From positions 1 to 27,927 of the forward strand of contig CAJPTV010000016.1 of NCBI GenBank assembly GCA_905373665.1: a stretch of 27,927 nt of DNA, given 5' to 3'. Shown here piece after piece: positions 7,342-17,095 of this stretch. The notes beneath the pieces were generated by a model, which did no database searches, had not been told where the DNA came from, and saw nothing but the letters and a program-made list of their open reading frames with translations. This DNA is from Bacteroidia bacterium. Its GTDB lineage: Bacteria; Bacteroidota; Bacteroidia; Bacteroidales; CAJPTX01. The stretch's first letter is position 1, and each line of letters starts with the position of its first letter. The position numbers and the translations under genes were made by a program.

Positions 7342-10300
7342 ATGAAAAAAATTGTTCTAGTGGTTGGTCTCTTGTGCTTGGTAGTCTCTCTCTGGGGACA
7401 GGAGCCGATTCGCTTTGGTCGACAGTCCGTCTACCTTGAAGCGAACGTACAGCCCAAGACACGTTCGGGGCAGCAGACCTCGAGCTTGGAATTGGGGCTT
7501 CCCTCGGGGGATCGTCTCAATGTCTTGGTTCAGTTCTCGGGTGCGCTGCGCCACGAGGCCTTGGAAAAGCAGGGCATAAAACTTCATGATTATGTAGGAA
7601 GCAATGCTTATTTCGCTACGGTAAAGCCAGGGATGCGTGCGAGTGATTTCGCAGGCACGGGGCTGCGGTCGATAACCGCTATTAAGGGAGAATGGAAGTT
7701 GGCCGATGAGCTTTTGAGCGATCGTATACCAGACTATGCGCAAGAGGGGGATAATGTCTCGCTTTCGCTCTTTTGGTTTCCTACGGTGGATTGGGCGTGG
7801 GTAAAGGATTATCTCACCTCGCGTAAGATCGCGTTCTCCTCGGGCTCTGATGTCTTCCATAATGTGCAAATTTCACTTCCGAAGGAGCAGATCCAGCTCT
7901 TGGCTGCAGAAGAGTGGGTTCAGACTGTCGCTTTGAAAGACGCTCCGAAGGAACTTTCTAACCGCTTGGGAGCTCGTTTGCACGGAGCTGCGTCTTTGCG
8001 TCGTCCGTATTCCGAAGGTGGTTTAGGACTCACGGGTAAGGGGGTACGCGTCGGAGTATGGGATGGTAACGTAGCGCCTCATATCGATTACGGCGATCGT
8101 TATCACTGTAACGAATTTGAAACATCGCTCATATCGACGGGCGCGCATGGGATGCACGTTACGGGTACGATCGTGGGCTCTGGTCTTATTGATGATCGTG
8201 GGCGTGGGATGGCGCCCGAAGCCGAGGTCTGGACGAACAACTTTAATGTTTCGTCAAACGGAAAGGTCGTCGCGGTTGAGATGTTTGAGGTCTGGGACGA
8301 GCACAAGATCTCCCTTACGAATAACTCTTACGGACTCTCTTACTACAGAAACTGCGATGCTTACGAGGAGCTCTCCTATAGTACCTATAGTTCAGAACCC
8401 GCTATCGACCTCCTGTGTACAGAGGTGCCTACCCTCACGCACGTTTTTGCTGCGGGGAATGAAGGAGCCTCGTGTCGGAGAATCAATAATGGCGGGTATG
8501 GTTCGATTACGCACCGTGCGAAGAACCCGATTTACGTGGGGAATATGACCCACTTAGCTAGTATTGAGCAGTCTTCTAGTAAGGGTCCTGCTGATGACGG
8601 ACGTCTTTTCCCGACGGTAACTACGCGTGGAAACCAAGTTTACTCTACGGTAGATCCTCAATTTGGAAAGGATGAGCACCCCTATACTAGCATGACGGGG
8701 ACGTCTATGGCGTGCCCAACCCTTACTGGGCATCTTGCTTTAGTTACAGAGCGTTTTCAGCAGTTGAATGGGGGTGTCATACCAACGAACAATTTCCTTA
8801 AAGCGCTCATTTCGAATACCGCTCGTGATGAGGGACGTAAGGGACCTGACTATGATTTCGGTTTCGGTTCTGTGGAAACGCAGAATGCGATAAAGGCCAT
8901 GGAGCAGGGATGGTATAAACTCGATACGATCCGTTTCAATGAAAAAGGGAAGGAGTATGAGATCCAAGTCCCTGAGGGCGTGAAGACGTTCCGTGTGATG
9001 ATTGCTTGGAATGACCCTGTGGCTATCAAGCAATATGCGCATGGCGAAAAAGCGCTGATTAACGACCTTGACATCACGGTAGAGTCTTCGGGGCAAACCG
9101 TACGTGCTTACGCATTAGACCCGAAAGATCCGCAAGGCTTGGCTACGAAAGAAGGAAACCATGTCGACCCGATCGAGCAGGTAGAAATCGAGAACCCCAC
9201 GGCTGGGGCTTATAAGGTGAATGTGACGGCAGATATCCGCCAAGGAGGACGTCAGGGTTACACCCTAACATGGTATTTTGACGAAGCTAAGCCAGAGATA
9301 CTCTCGCCTTTACCTGGGGAAAAGTACCATCCTGGGGAGTACATTCTTATGAATGTTAAGAATACGGAGGGGCGTAATCACAATGTCGAGCTATCGTACG
9401 ATGGCGGCAAGTCTTATATTTCTTTGGGAGCTAAGACGCGACATGCGTTGTTAACCGTCCCAGAGGATGCGCCGATTACGAATAATGCGTTGTTGCGAAT
9501 AACGGATGAGAAGTCGAATGTTCTTATTATGCAGAAGCCATTCGTTATCATGCCGCAAGTGCAAGAGGTTCGTATTATGGAGTCTGAGTGTAGCGCGGAA
9601 GGTTGGACATTGACATGGAAGCCGATCGCGGGCGTGCAGTCCTATAATGTACTTAAGGGGAATATCAAAAAGGGAGAGTATAAGGTGATTGCGAATGTTT
9701 CGCAGAACCTTTATGATATCCCTGCTTCGGAGGTAGACTCTACTTACACCATTTTCGCAGTCGTTGGTGTGGGCGAAGGAGGATTTACGGGGCAACGTAG
9801 CACGGGGGTAATCGCCAAGACCGTGCTTGGTCAAACACTCACCGAGGCACAGCTCCCATACGAAGATACTTTCGTGGGTTACCCACTAAAGCGGATTCAA
9901 TTAGAGGTCGGGAAGAATCTGAAGTTTGAACGGAGTGAGACGCCGCCGAGTGCTGGTTTCCCTAAGGGCTCGATGCTTTTGGGTATTCAAGGACAGAAGA
10001 GCCCCAAGGATTGGAGTAAGCCCTTCGATAATCGTGATAACGTGGCAGCCTTCAAACTCTGCAAGCTAGACCTTACAGGGGTGGATAAAACGCGGAAGCT
10101 CTTCTTTACTGCTTACGGGGTGTTGAAGTATGACAAGCAGAATACGGCTTCGCAGTTGCGTCTGGTTGTGAATGGCGAGGTGGTGAACAATGTGATAGGG
10201 CAACCCGCTTATTTGGCCGATAATGGCGACCATAGTTATGCGTGGGATATCTCGAAGTATGCGGGTACTACGGTTTCTTTGAGTTTGGAGACGGCTCTTG

Positions 10301-13300
10301 AGCGAGTGTCCAATGATTGTACGTTGGTTTCTTATGAAATTGCACACGAGAAGGAGGTTTACGATGTTTACGCGAACCTTATCAATATCGTTGAAAGCAA
10401 AAACAATTTGGGTGAAGAGACCTTCTCGTTTAATGTGACAAACAATAGCTCGAAAGCGGTACAGGATCTACCTGTTAGTGTATTGGTGGATGGTAAGCTG
10501 ATTTATAGTCGGTTGATTAAGAATCTTGCACCGTTTGCCGATGAGTATATTGAGGTGAAGCATGATTTCTCTACGAAGTCTCTTGATGGGCAGAAGTTTA
10601 AGGTTGAGATACACGCTGAGCTCGAAGGTGATGCTGTTCCTAACGACAATGTGAAGACCTTTGAGGTTTACAATAAGGGGAATGTTGTCTTGATGCCTCA
10701 TAGTACGCGTACGCAGTCGTATTACGGGTTGACTTTCCCTGTGGAAGAGAAGCTCACGGTGGATGTGGATGATCCGATTCGTTTCACTGACTTTGGGGGG
10801 GGCTTGGAAGATTATCCGGGTAAGGAGTTCTCTACGATCTTTTTCCGTCCTGCGGATAAGGGGTCTGTGGTGCAAGTCGCTTTTGAGGAATATGATCTTG
10901 CCTCGGTGGATTCGCTCTGTGTATGGACTAATGTGGATGATATCAATGCTGTTACGTCTAAGCCGTGTACGCACGTGTTACGTGGCAGAGGTTCGACTCT
11001 TGTGATGTCGAGTGTCTCGGCGGGGACGGTTGCCGTTCGGATGAAAAAGCAAACGAATACGTCGAAGAAACGTCCGGGGTGGAAGGCTACCGTGAGTCAA
11101 GTGACAGTGCCAGATTTATGGGCGCTGAAGGGGATTGAGTACCAAAAGCTCAATAAGGAGCAGGATGAGAACAAGATTACGGTCGATTCTCTTCAAATTA
11201 AGGTATTGGTCTTTGGGCAGCAGAGTGGGGGGATAACTCTTTACAATGTCCCTGTGACTGTGGAGGTGGATGGGCTTCCGTACTACATGGAAATCCCAGA
11301 GTTAAAGTCTGAAGAAAATACAATCCTTTTGCCACAGATTTTTACATTCCGTCGTCCATATTTTAAGAAGCTGCGTGTAACGCTCGGATTTGATGGGTAT
11401 ACAGCTAACAACTTGAAACTCTATGATCTTGAGAAGGACGTTGATCCGATAAAGGGTACAATCAAGGGTCCGTCGAATATGTACATAGACTCTATGCATG
11501 TGACGGGCGAAAAGAGGGTACAAACCTTTTATACTACGCAGCTCTTCCATCGTTTGAACACCGTAATAAAGTTCTATTTGAAGAGTCCGAACCTCTTGAC
11601 GTGTCACCTCGCTTACCGAGAGCGTCAAATCTTAAATGGGGAGGAAGTGGGAGAAAAGCTATTGCCGTTGAACGAGCTGTTCCCTGCACGTTTGCGGATA
11701 TGGTTTGATTTTGTGACAACCGAAGGGAAGGTCTTTGAAGATAAGGCGCCTGAGTTCTATGACATCGCAGTGCCGCAGCTTCATCCGAATGAGTTTAAGC
11801 CCAACGGCGTGAAGAAAACGGCAAACGAGATTTACGATGAGTCGCGTCCGAGCAAAATAGACATCCCGATAGACTTTACGGATTTTGCTACGAAGTTCCC
11901 GGATGTGAAGCTGACGGATTCGATGCGCTGTCGTATGCGCGTTGCGCTCTTTACAGACCAGAATTGGGAAAGGTTTAAGAGCGGAGAATTGGATGTCCCG
12001 TGGGGGCAGGCTTTTGACTGCACGGCATTGTTCTTAGATCGCGAGAATCCAGTGGCGAATGACCTCCAACTCCTAGGCTTTGAGGGGTTGAGTTCTGGTC
12101 AGAATCTCGGCGCACAACAGCAGCTTACGTTGAAGGTTCGTAACAATGGGCTTCGTCCTGTGAAGAGCTATAACATTGCAGTGAAGTTCAATAAGGCTTT
12201 GTTTGCGCAACAAAATTTCACGACGGAGCTACCAGCTTTCGGTGGGGAGGCTTCGGTGACCTTTACCGACAAGGTTGATATGTCTAAGCCAAGTGCTTAT
12301 CGCTTCGATGCCTTTTTGACAGATAGAGATGCGGTACAGGCTAACGACACGATCACAGAACGCTATTATCGTTATGCAACGCCTACGGACGAGCTTTATG
12401 CGACGCGATGGGAGGGGAATAATAAGGAGTGGTTCCAGATTCCAGATTTGGATAAGGCGAAAGAGATCAAGGCTTCTATTACTGTTGAAGGGTGGTGGAA
12501 GCTTGACGAACCGCAGCATGTGTATCTTGTCAACTCGGCTGGATTTAAGGTGCGTGCGCTCCACAAGACACAGTTGGGGTCAGATAATGCGCTTTATTTC
12601 GAGTTCTTAGATGGGACGGTGTTCCGTACGAAGCGGGCAGTGCTTAAGCCTGGGCAGTGGCAACACATCTCGCTCTCGGTTACGCGAGACTACTTATCTA
12701 TGATTACAGGTAAGGGGTTGGATGTTACCTGCTTTGTGGATGGACAGTCTGTTGAAGTGGAAGGTGGCGGACAGGGTGAGTATAAGATTACCTATATGAT
12801 CCTGAACCAAGGTCTTAAGGGGAGCATGGGCTTCTTGCGTCTCTGGCACGGGGCTCGTTCTAAAGAAGATGTGGTAAAGAATCGCTTCCAGAGCGTGCGC
12901 CTCGCAGACGGGTCGTTGCCTAAAGATTGTGTGCTTGAGTATCTGTTCAATGAAGGCGTGTCGAACTGCGTCTCCTCGAATCAAAAGTGGCCAGGGCAGT
13001 TGAATACGACGCGTTTGATTGGGAATGCGGGGGTTACGGAGAGCAACTGTGTATGGCAACCGCTCACGGAGCTCGTGAGTGGGGTTACGTCAGACGTTGC
13101 TGTAGCTTCATCTACTTGGGAGAGTGGCGCTCAGAAGATCTTAAAGCTTACGGTGGGGGCTACTACTGATTGGTCGAAGGTGAAACTCAATTTCCAAACT
13201 GCTTGGGCTGGGACTGTTATCACGCAAGATGGGAAAGTTGTTACTCCAGCGACGCCATTAGACTTCTCGAATAACGAGCATAAGCTGGTCTTTAAGGCGC

Positions 13301-16300
13301 GGCGTGATGCGTTGTTTGGGAAGAATCTCGAGCAGACGTTCTCGCTACAGCTTGTGCCAGACGCTTCGGCCGAATGTAATCTTTTGCAGCTCTCTTTGCT
13401 TGCAGCGGATAACGAAGGGTTGAAGGCGGATTTAGTAATGGAGAATCCAGAGCAGACGATCGTTCTCTACCCAGAGAATGCGGCGGGTAAGGTGTTTGAT
13501 GCGTCGAAGGCGAAGTTTACTATCAATAATCTTTCGGAAGGGGCTACGCTCTTATGTCGTGATCAAAAGGCGGGTAAGGGCGGCAAGGTTACGATAGATC
13601 TGTCTACACCGCAGATTGTTACCGTGCTTGCTGCGAATCAGCGTGACTCGCGTTCGTATCTCTTGAAGTTCTCCCTGAACCAAAAGATCACGTGGAGCAA
13701 CGAAAAAATCTCGTTAACCTATAGTAATCAACCATTACAATTGGATGCGGTTAGCTCGTCTAAATTGCCGTGTACCTATTACACGAAAGATGAGCGTGTC
13801 GCAGTGGTGAATGCGAAGGGTGAGTTAGTGACGGTTGGTGGTGGTACGACCGAGGTGGTTGCGATGCAGTTGGGAGATGTGCTTTATCAAGCAGCGCCAG
13901 AGGTATCGCGTATCGTCGAGGTGTCAAGAGTTCCGTTGACTGTTAAGATGTTACCTGCACAGATCACACAGGGAGATGTGTTGCCAGAGTGGACGTTCCA
14001 ATATGAGGGGCTCGTGTATCCTGAACAGGGACAGGTATTTGAAATACCTTATCGTGTGAAACTCCCTGATGGAACACTGTGGGATGAGTCTATGCCAGCT
14101 CTTGACCCAGGTATCTACGAGGTATGGCCAGAGGGGTATGTCGCACCATACGAAGCTTTGGGGTATACGGTGACTCGAGAAGTGGGGCAGTTGAAGGTTA
14201 TGCGTCCTGGAACGGCATTGACTTTTGCTGTACGTGTGACTGATGAAAAGGATATGGCTGTGGAGAATGCAATGGTCGTTTGTGGTAAGACCACTTATTT
14301 CACCAACGCCGCTGGGGAAGCCAAAGTCACAGTTCGACAAGCAGGGATGTACGAACTTCTTGTTCAGAAGGCTGGTTATGCTCAGGAAATGAAACGTATA
14401 GAAGTTTCGTCGAACGCTACTGTGGATGTGAAGCTGGTTGCTCTTACCCTTGAGCTCTCTTATGTTACTGATGAAAAGGGCTTAATCCAAGGTCAGGCGA
14501 AACAGCTTGTGGCAAAGGGTGGTTCTGGTTCGAAGGTGATTGCTTTCCCGCGTCCCGGCTTCCAGTTTGTACAGTGGAGTGATGGGATTAAGGAGGCTGC
14601 TCGGCGCGATACGGACGTCCTTGAAAGCAAGACGCTGACAGCGACATTCGCGCCCGCCACCTATACCTTGACTTATAAGGTAACAGTCGGAGGTGAGTTT
14701 GAGAGTGGCGAGCCTATACAAGAGGGGGTGGTACTTGGTACGCAGGGTAAACCCGTGAAGGTGAAGGCGAAGAAGGGGTATATCTTCCTTGGCTGGTCTG
14801 ACAAGGTGACCAGTGCAGAGCGTACAGAATCGGACGTTCGGGCTAATATGACCTTCACTGCAGCCTTCGCGCCGCTTTATCCGTTGACTTATAGTCAAGC
14901 TTTTGATGGAGATGAGGCAGAGTTTAAGCTTTGGGAGCGTCCGACGAATGTAGATGGTCACCATTGGACGAAGGTCTTGAGAAAGAGATTCCTTGCTTCC
15001 GAATCAAGTCAGAAGGGGTATGTTATGGGATTTGAACGTGGGGTGGGGATGAAGATCCCAGTTGAGCTCTTCTCGCCTCGTTTCTCATTGTCTGATCGTC
15101 CGGCAGCTTCGGTTGTACAACTCTCGTTTACCCTTTTGCAAGAAAAGCTTTCTGAAAAGAATTCGGCTGGGGAGAATGGTATTCATACCTCAGTGGAATA
15201 TGCTATCAACGGTGGCGAGTGGACTGAGCTGAAGAGCTTGGATGATATTGCAGCACAGAAGAGTACACAAACTTGTCAAATCGAGGTAGCTAAGCTTGCG
15301 GGAGCGACGTCTATCCAATTCCGTTGGCTATATCGTTCGGTGTTTACGCAGCAGGTGGATAAAGTTGCGATTGACGATGTGGTAGTCTCATACAATCCGT
15401 CGCCTGCAACAGAAACCGTGGCGCTGGAATATTTGGCGGCTAATCACGGTTCGATAAAAGTAGAGGGCGATCCAATCTTGTACAAGGAGTTCTTTACGAC
15501 GACCTTGTCGGGAACGGAAGGAGTGGCGATTGTTCCGACACCAGATGAAGGGTACGAGTTTGAAAAATGGTCTGACGGCAAGAAGGAGAATCCACGTAAG
15601 GACAAGGCTGCGGTTCGTGTGACGGCGACATTTGTGAAGAAAGCGGTGGCGACAGAGGATGCGTATTATCTGTGTGAGCCAGAAGGGATTATCCAAGGGA
15701 TACCTGTACAAAGTGTGGCTATTGGTAAGCGTACGAGCATTGTTGTGGCGAAAGGAAAAGAGGGATATGCCTTCTTGGAGTGGAGCGATGGTGTGAAAAC
15801 AGCAGCTCGTTCGGATGTGATGACGGCAGACGGGATAAATGTTAAGGCTAAGTTTACTAAGGAGTTTGTCTTGAAGTATACCGTGGCTAAGAAGGGAACA
15901 GGTCTTATTGACGGAGGTCTGACCGAGCAGCATGTCTTAGCAGGGAAGGATGGAGAGGAAGTGGTTGCTAAGCCAGCCCCACACTATCATTTCGTATCGT
16001 GGAGTGATGGCTCTACAACCCCAGAACGTCAGGAAAAGAATGTCGTAGACAATCAGATGTTCACAGCAACCTTTGAGCTGGATACCTATAAAGTGAAGTT
16101 GATTAACGAGGGTGAGGGAGAAATCCAACTTAAAGAGATCATTACCAAGAGTTCGAAGGATAAGAACGGTAATGAGATTGAAACGCGTGAAGAACGAGAT
16201 ATCGCAGAAGAGGAACTCGCCCGCATCCCCTACGGGACTCGGATAAAGGTGATTGTCGTAGCGCCGAAGCCATGGGCTGTGTCTTCTATTTTGGCATTCT

Positions 16301-16884
16301 CTGGCTTGAACCGTCAGGACATCTCAGCGGCTCGTGAATATGTAGTTCGTGCAAACACGAGTATTGTAGCGAAACTCGAGCGTCCACAGGACAAGTTCAT
16401 TGTAACACTCGAAGCTGTCGGAGAAGGTACTCTTGAAGTAGAGGGCTATGATGAGGATATGCTTCGTGAAGTAGAAAAGGGTACTGAGCTTCAGGTGATT
16501 GCGACGCCGAAGAACGAAGACTATAAGCTTAAGAGCCTTAAGGCTGGCGGTAAGGATATTCTCACCTCTAAGGTGATTACTGTGGAGGGCGACGTCACAG
16601 TTACTGCGGTCTTTGAAAAGGTTTCTACGCCTGTAGAAAGCCCCGTATTTACTCAGGTTACGGTAGCTCCTAATCCGTTTGATGCGCAACTTGTGGTAAA
16701 GGGGACGAATGGAGATCTTCGTGCTTACGAGCTCTTGGATGTAACAGGTAAGCTGGTGCAGAGTGGTGCGATTACTTCGGATGAAGAAGTTATCGAGACC
16801 TCGACGCTGAAGGCTGGGGTCTATATGCTGCGTCTAACGGCTCAAAATGGCGCAACAAAGACATTCAAGGTAGCTAAACACTAA
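7342..16884 (+). CDS. Giant secreted S8 (subtilisin-like) protease with T9SS C-terminal sorting domain
   Basis: This 3180-residue product starts with a signal peptide (MKKIVLVVGLLCLVVSLWGQ). ATG at 7342 was chosen for that reason; an in-frame ATG at 7324 adds six residues. A propeptide-like region follows, then an S8 subtilase domain with a complete triad: Asp241 (VGVWDGN), His269 (AHGMHVTGT), Ser455 (GTSMACP), plus oxyanion Asn373 (FAAGNEGAS). After it come a fibronectin-like domain, two CARDB-like domains (about 1009-1113 and 1574-1676), a LamG-like domain (about 1712-1843), an MBG-like segment (about 2197-2287) and a carboxypeptidase-regulatory-like domain (about 2292-2363). Five InlB-type WSDG repeats are split by a jelly-roll-like domain (about 2514-2688). 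The last 75 residues (VTVAPNPF to the end) are a type A sorting domain, so the protein should cross the outer membrane by the T9SS and be anchored or released. Natural substrates cannot be told from sequence. Confidence 0.9.
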   Translation: MKKIVLVVGLLCLVVSLWGQEPIRFGRQSVYLEANVQPKTRSGQQTSSLELGLPSGDRLNVLVQFSGALRHEALEKQGIKLHDYVGSNAYFATVKPGMRASDFAGTGLRSITAIKGEWKLADELLSDRIPDYAQEGDNVSLSLFWFPTVDWAWVKDYLTSRKIAFSSGSDVFHNVQISLPKEQIQLLAAEEWVQTVALKDAPKELSNRLGARLHGAASLRRPYSEGGLGLTGKGVRVGVWDGNVAPHIDYGDRYHCNEFETSLISTGAHGMHVTGTIVGSGLIDDRGRGMAPEAEVWTNNFNVSSNGKVVAVEMFEVWDEHKISLTNNSYGLSYYRNCDAYEELSYSTYSSEPAIDLLCTEVPTLTHVFAAGNEGASCRRINNGGYGSITHRAKNPIYVGNMTHLASIEQSSSKGPADDGRLFPTVTTRGNQVYSTVDPQFGKDEHPYTSMTGTSMACPTLTGHLALVTERFQQLNGGVIPTNNFLKALISNTARDEGRKGPDYDFGFGSVETQNAIKAMEQGWYKLDTIRFNEKGKEYEIQVPEGVKTFRVMIAWNDPVAIKQYAHGEKALINDLDITVESSGQTVRAYALDPKDPQGLATKEGNHVDPIEQVEIENPTAGAYKVNVTADIRQGGRQGYTLTWYFDEAKPEILSPLPGEKYHPGEYILMNVKNTEGRNHNVELSYDGGKSYISLGAKTRHALLTVPEDAPITNNALLRITDEKSNVLIMQKPFVIMPQVQEVRIMESECSAEGWTLTWKPIAGVQSYNVLKGNIKKGEYKVIANVSQNLYDIPASEVDSTYTIFAVVGVGEGGFTGQRSTGVIAKTVLGQTLTEAQLPYEDTFVGYPLKRIQLEVGKNLKFERSETPPSAGFPKGSMLLGIQGQKSPKDWSKPFDNRDNVAAFKLCKLDLTGVDKTRKLFFTAYGVLKYDKQNTASQLRLVVNGEVVNNVIGQPAYLADNGDHSYAWDISKYAGTTVSLSLETALERVSNDCTLVSYEIAHEKEVYDVYANLINIVESKNNLGEETFSFNVTNNSSKAVQDLPVSVLVDGKLIYSRLIKNLAPFADEYIEVKHDFSTKSLDGQKFKVEIHAELEGDAVPNDNVKTFEVYNKGNVVLMPHSTRTQSYYGLTFPVEEKLTVDVDDPIRFTDFGGGLEDYPGKEFSTIFFRPADKGSVVQVAFEEYDLASVDSLCVWTNVDDINAVTSKPCTHVLRGRGSTLVMSSVSAGTVAVRMKKQTNTSKKRPGWKATVSQVTVPDLWALKGIEYQKLNKEQDENKITVDSLQIKVLVFGQQSGGITLYNVPVTVEVDGLPYYMEIPELKSEENTILLPQIFTFRRPYFKKLRVTLGFDGYTANNLKLYDLEKDVDPIKGTIKGPSNMYIDSMHVTGEKRVQTFYTTQLFHRLNTVIKFYLKSPNLLTCHLAYRERQILNGEEVGEKLLPLNELFPARLRIWFDFVTTEGKVFEDKAPEFYDIAVPQLHPNEFKPNGVKKTANEIYDESRPSKIDIPIDFTDFATKFPDVKLTDSMRCRMRVALFTDQNWERFKSGELDVPWGQAFDCTALFLDRENPVANDLQLLGFEGLSSGQNLGAQQQLTLKVRNNGLRPVKSYNIAVKFNKALFAQQNFTTELPAFGGEASVTFTDKVDMSKPSAYRFDAFLTDRDAVQANDTITERYYRYATPTDELYATRWEGNNKEWFQIPDLDKAKEIKASITVEGWWKLDEPQHVYLVNSAGFKVRALHKTQLGSDNALYFEFLDGTVFRTKRAVLKPGQWQHISLSVTRDYLSMITGKGLDVTCFVDGQSVEVEGGGQGEYKITYMILNQGLKGSMGFLRLWHGARSKEDVVKNRFQSVRLADGSLPKDCVLEYLFNEGVSNCVSSNQKWPGQLNTTRLIGNAGVTESNCVWQPLTELVSGVTSDVAVASSTWESGAQKILKLTVGATTDWSKVKLNFQTAWAGTVITQDGKVVTPATPLDFSNNEHKLVFKARRDALFGKNLEQTFSLQLVPDASAECNLLQLSLLAADNEGLKADLVMENPEQTIVLYPENAAGKVFDASKAKFTINNLSEGATLLCRDQKAGKGGKVTIDLSTPQIVTVLAANQRDSRSYLLKFSLNQKITWSNEKISLTYSNQPLQLDAVSSSKLPCTYYTKDERVAVVNAKGELVTVGGGTTEVVAMQLGDVLYQAAPEVSRIVEVSRVPLTVKMLPAQITQGDVLPEWTFQYEGLVYPEQGQVFEIPYRVKLPDGTLWDESMPALDPGIYEVWPEGYVAPYEALGYTVTREVGQLKVMRPGTALTFAVRVTDEKDMAVENAMVVCGKTTYFTNAAGEAKVTVRQAGMYELLVQKAGYAQEMKRIEVSSNATVDVKLVALTLELSYVTDEKGLIQGQAKQLVAKGGSGSKVIAFPRPGFQFVQWSDGIKEAARRDTDVLESKTLTATFAPATYTLTYKVTVGGEFESGEPIQEGVVLGTQGKPVKVKAKKGYIFLGWSDKVTSAERTESDVRANMTFTAAFAPLYPLTYSQAFDGDEAEFKLWERPTNVDGHHWTKVLRKRFLASESSQKGYVMGFERGVGMKIPVELFSPRFSLSDRPAASVVQLSFTLLQEKLSEKNSAGENGIHTSVEYAINGGEWTELKSLDDIAAQKSTQTCQIEVAKLAGATSIQFRWLYRSVFTQQVDKVAIDDVVVSYNPSPATETVALEYLAANHGSIKVEGDPILYKEFFTTTLSGTEGVAIVPTPDEGYEFEKWSDGKKENPRKDKAAVRVTATFVKKAVATEDAYYLCEPEGIIQGIPVQSVAIGKRTSIVVAKGKEGYAFLEWSDGVKTAARSDVMTADGINVKAKFTKEFVLKYTVAKKGTGLIDGGLTEQHVLAGKDGEEVVAKPAPHYHFVSWSDGSTTPERQEKNVVDNQMFTATFELDTYKVKLINEGEGEIQLKEIITKSSKDKNGNEIETREERDIAEEELARIPYGTRIKVIVVAPKPWAVSSILAFSGLNRQDISAAREYVVRANTSIVAKLERPQDKFIVTLEAVGEGTLEVEGYDEDMLREVEKGTELQVIATPKNEDYKLKSLKAGGKDILTSKVITVEGDVTVTAVFEKVSTPVESPVFTQVTVAPNPFDAQLVVKGTNGDLRAYELLDVTGKLVQSGAITSDEEVIETSTLKAGVYMLRLTAQNGATKTFKVAKH
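10795..10802 (+). repeat. Eight-base poly-G tract inside the S8 protease gene
   Basis: Eight consecutive G bases encode Gly1152-Gly1154 of the giant protease (TTT GGG GGG GGC). Gain or loss of one base would shift the frame and end the protein about a third of the way along. The subtilase domain would remain but the distal adhesive domains and the T9SS sorting domain would be lost. Whether the tract actually varies cannot be seen from one sequence. Confidence 0.55.
14551..16060 (+). repeat. Five divergent InlB-type (WSDG) repeats in the protease stalk
   Basis: Five protein repeats of about 72 residues share the core pattern G/HY-x-F-x-x-W-S-D followed by an x-AxF strand. The key Trp residues are W2412, W2485, W2743, W2814 and W2887. 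Examples are FQFVQWSDGIKEAARRD, YIFLGWSDKVTSAERTE and YHFVSWSDGSTTPERQE. They match the bacterial repeat/divergent InlB B-repeat family of surface proteins. Spacing is 71-73 residues except between the second and third, where about 185 extra residues form a jelly-roll-like domain. A degenerate sixth copy may lie near 3017-3093. Confidence 0.75.
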
Positions 16885-16940
16885 ATTCGTCCAAAAGAGG
16901 CAATTTCGTAGCTTTACGATTGTTTCTTAGGGAAAGAAAA

Positions 16941-16978
16941 GGAGCGACTGGGGATGAACCTCGGTCGCTCCTTTTTTT
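16941..16978 (+). terminator. Rho-independent terminator after the S8 protease gene
   Basis: GGAGCGACTGGGG (16941-16953) pairs with ACCTCGGTCGCTCC-side bases 16959-16971 over 13 positions, with two wobble pairs and a five-base loop ATGAA. Seven T bases follow at 16972-16978. It starts 56 bases after the protease stop codon. Confidence 0.93.
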
Positions 16979-17020
16979 ACACCTCTCTCTTGTTGCTCTT
17001 CTTGTTGCTTTTGACAAAAT

Positions 17021-17057
17021 AATAGCGGCGTATACCCTCAAGGCGTACGCCGCTATT
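17021..17057 (-). terminator. Terminator hairpin of the pyrE-SRPBCC operon
   Basis: AATAGCGGCGTA (17021-17032) is perfectly complementary to TACGCCGCTATT (17046-17057), giving a 12-base-pair stem. Read on the minus strand it is followed by ATTTTG, a short U-tract. It lies 38 bases beyond the SRPBCC stop codon. Together with the plus-strand terminator at 16941-16978 it separates the two convergent transcripts. Confidence 0.8.
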
Positions 17058-17095
17058 GTATTTGCGGTAAGGGAGCGCTGCACCCTAATGAACGG

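Noticed and set aside
15388..15933. Antisense frame of about 181 codons inside the giant protease gene
   Set aside because: Composition rich in His, Arg, Leu and Cys, with no motif, opposite well-supported repeat domains.
14551..16060. Repeat array considered as a CRISPR or DNA satellite
   Set aside because: The repeats are visible as protein motifs at about 72-residue spacing with diverged DNA, not as identical short DNA repeats with spacers.
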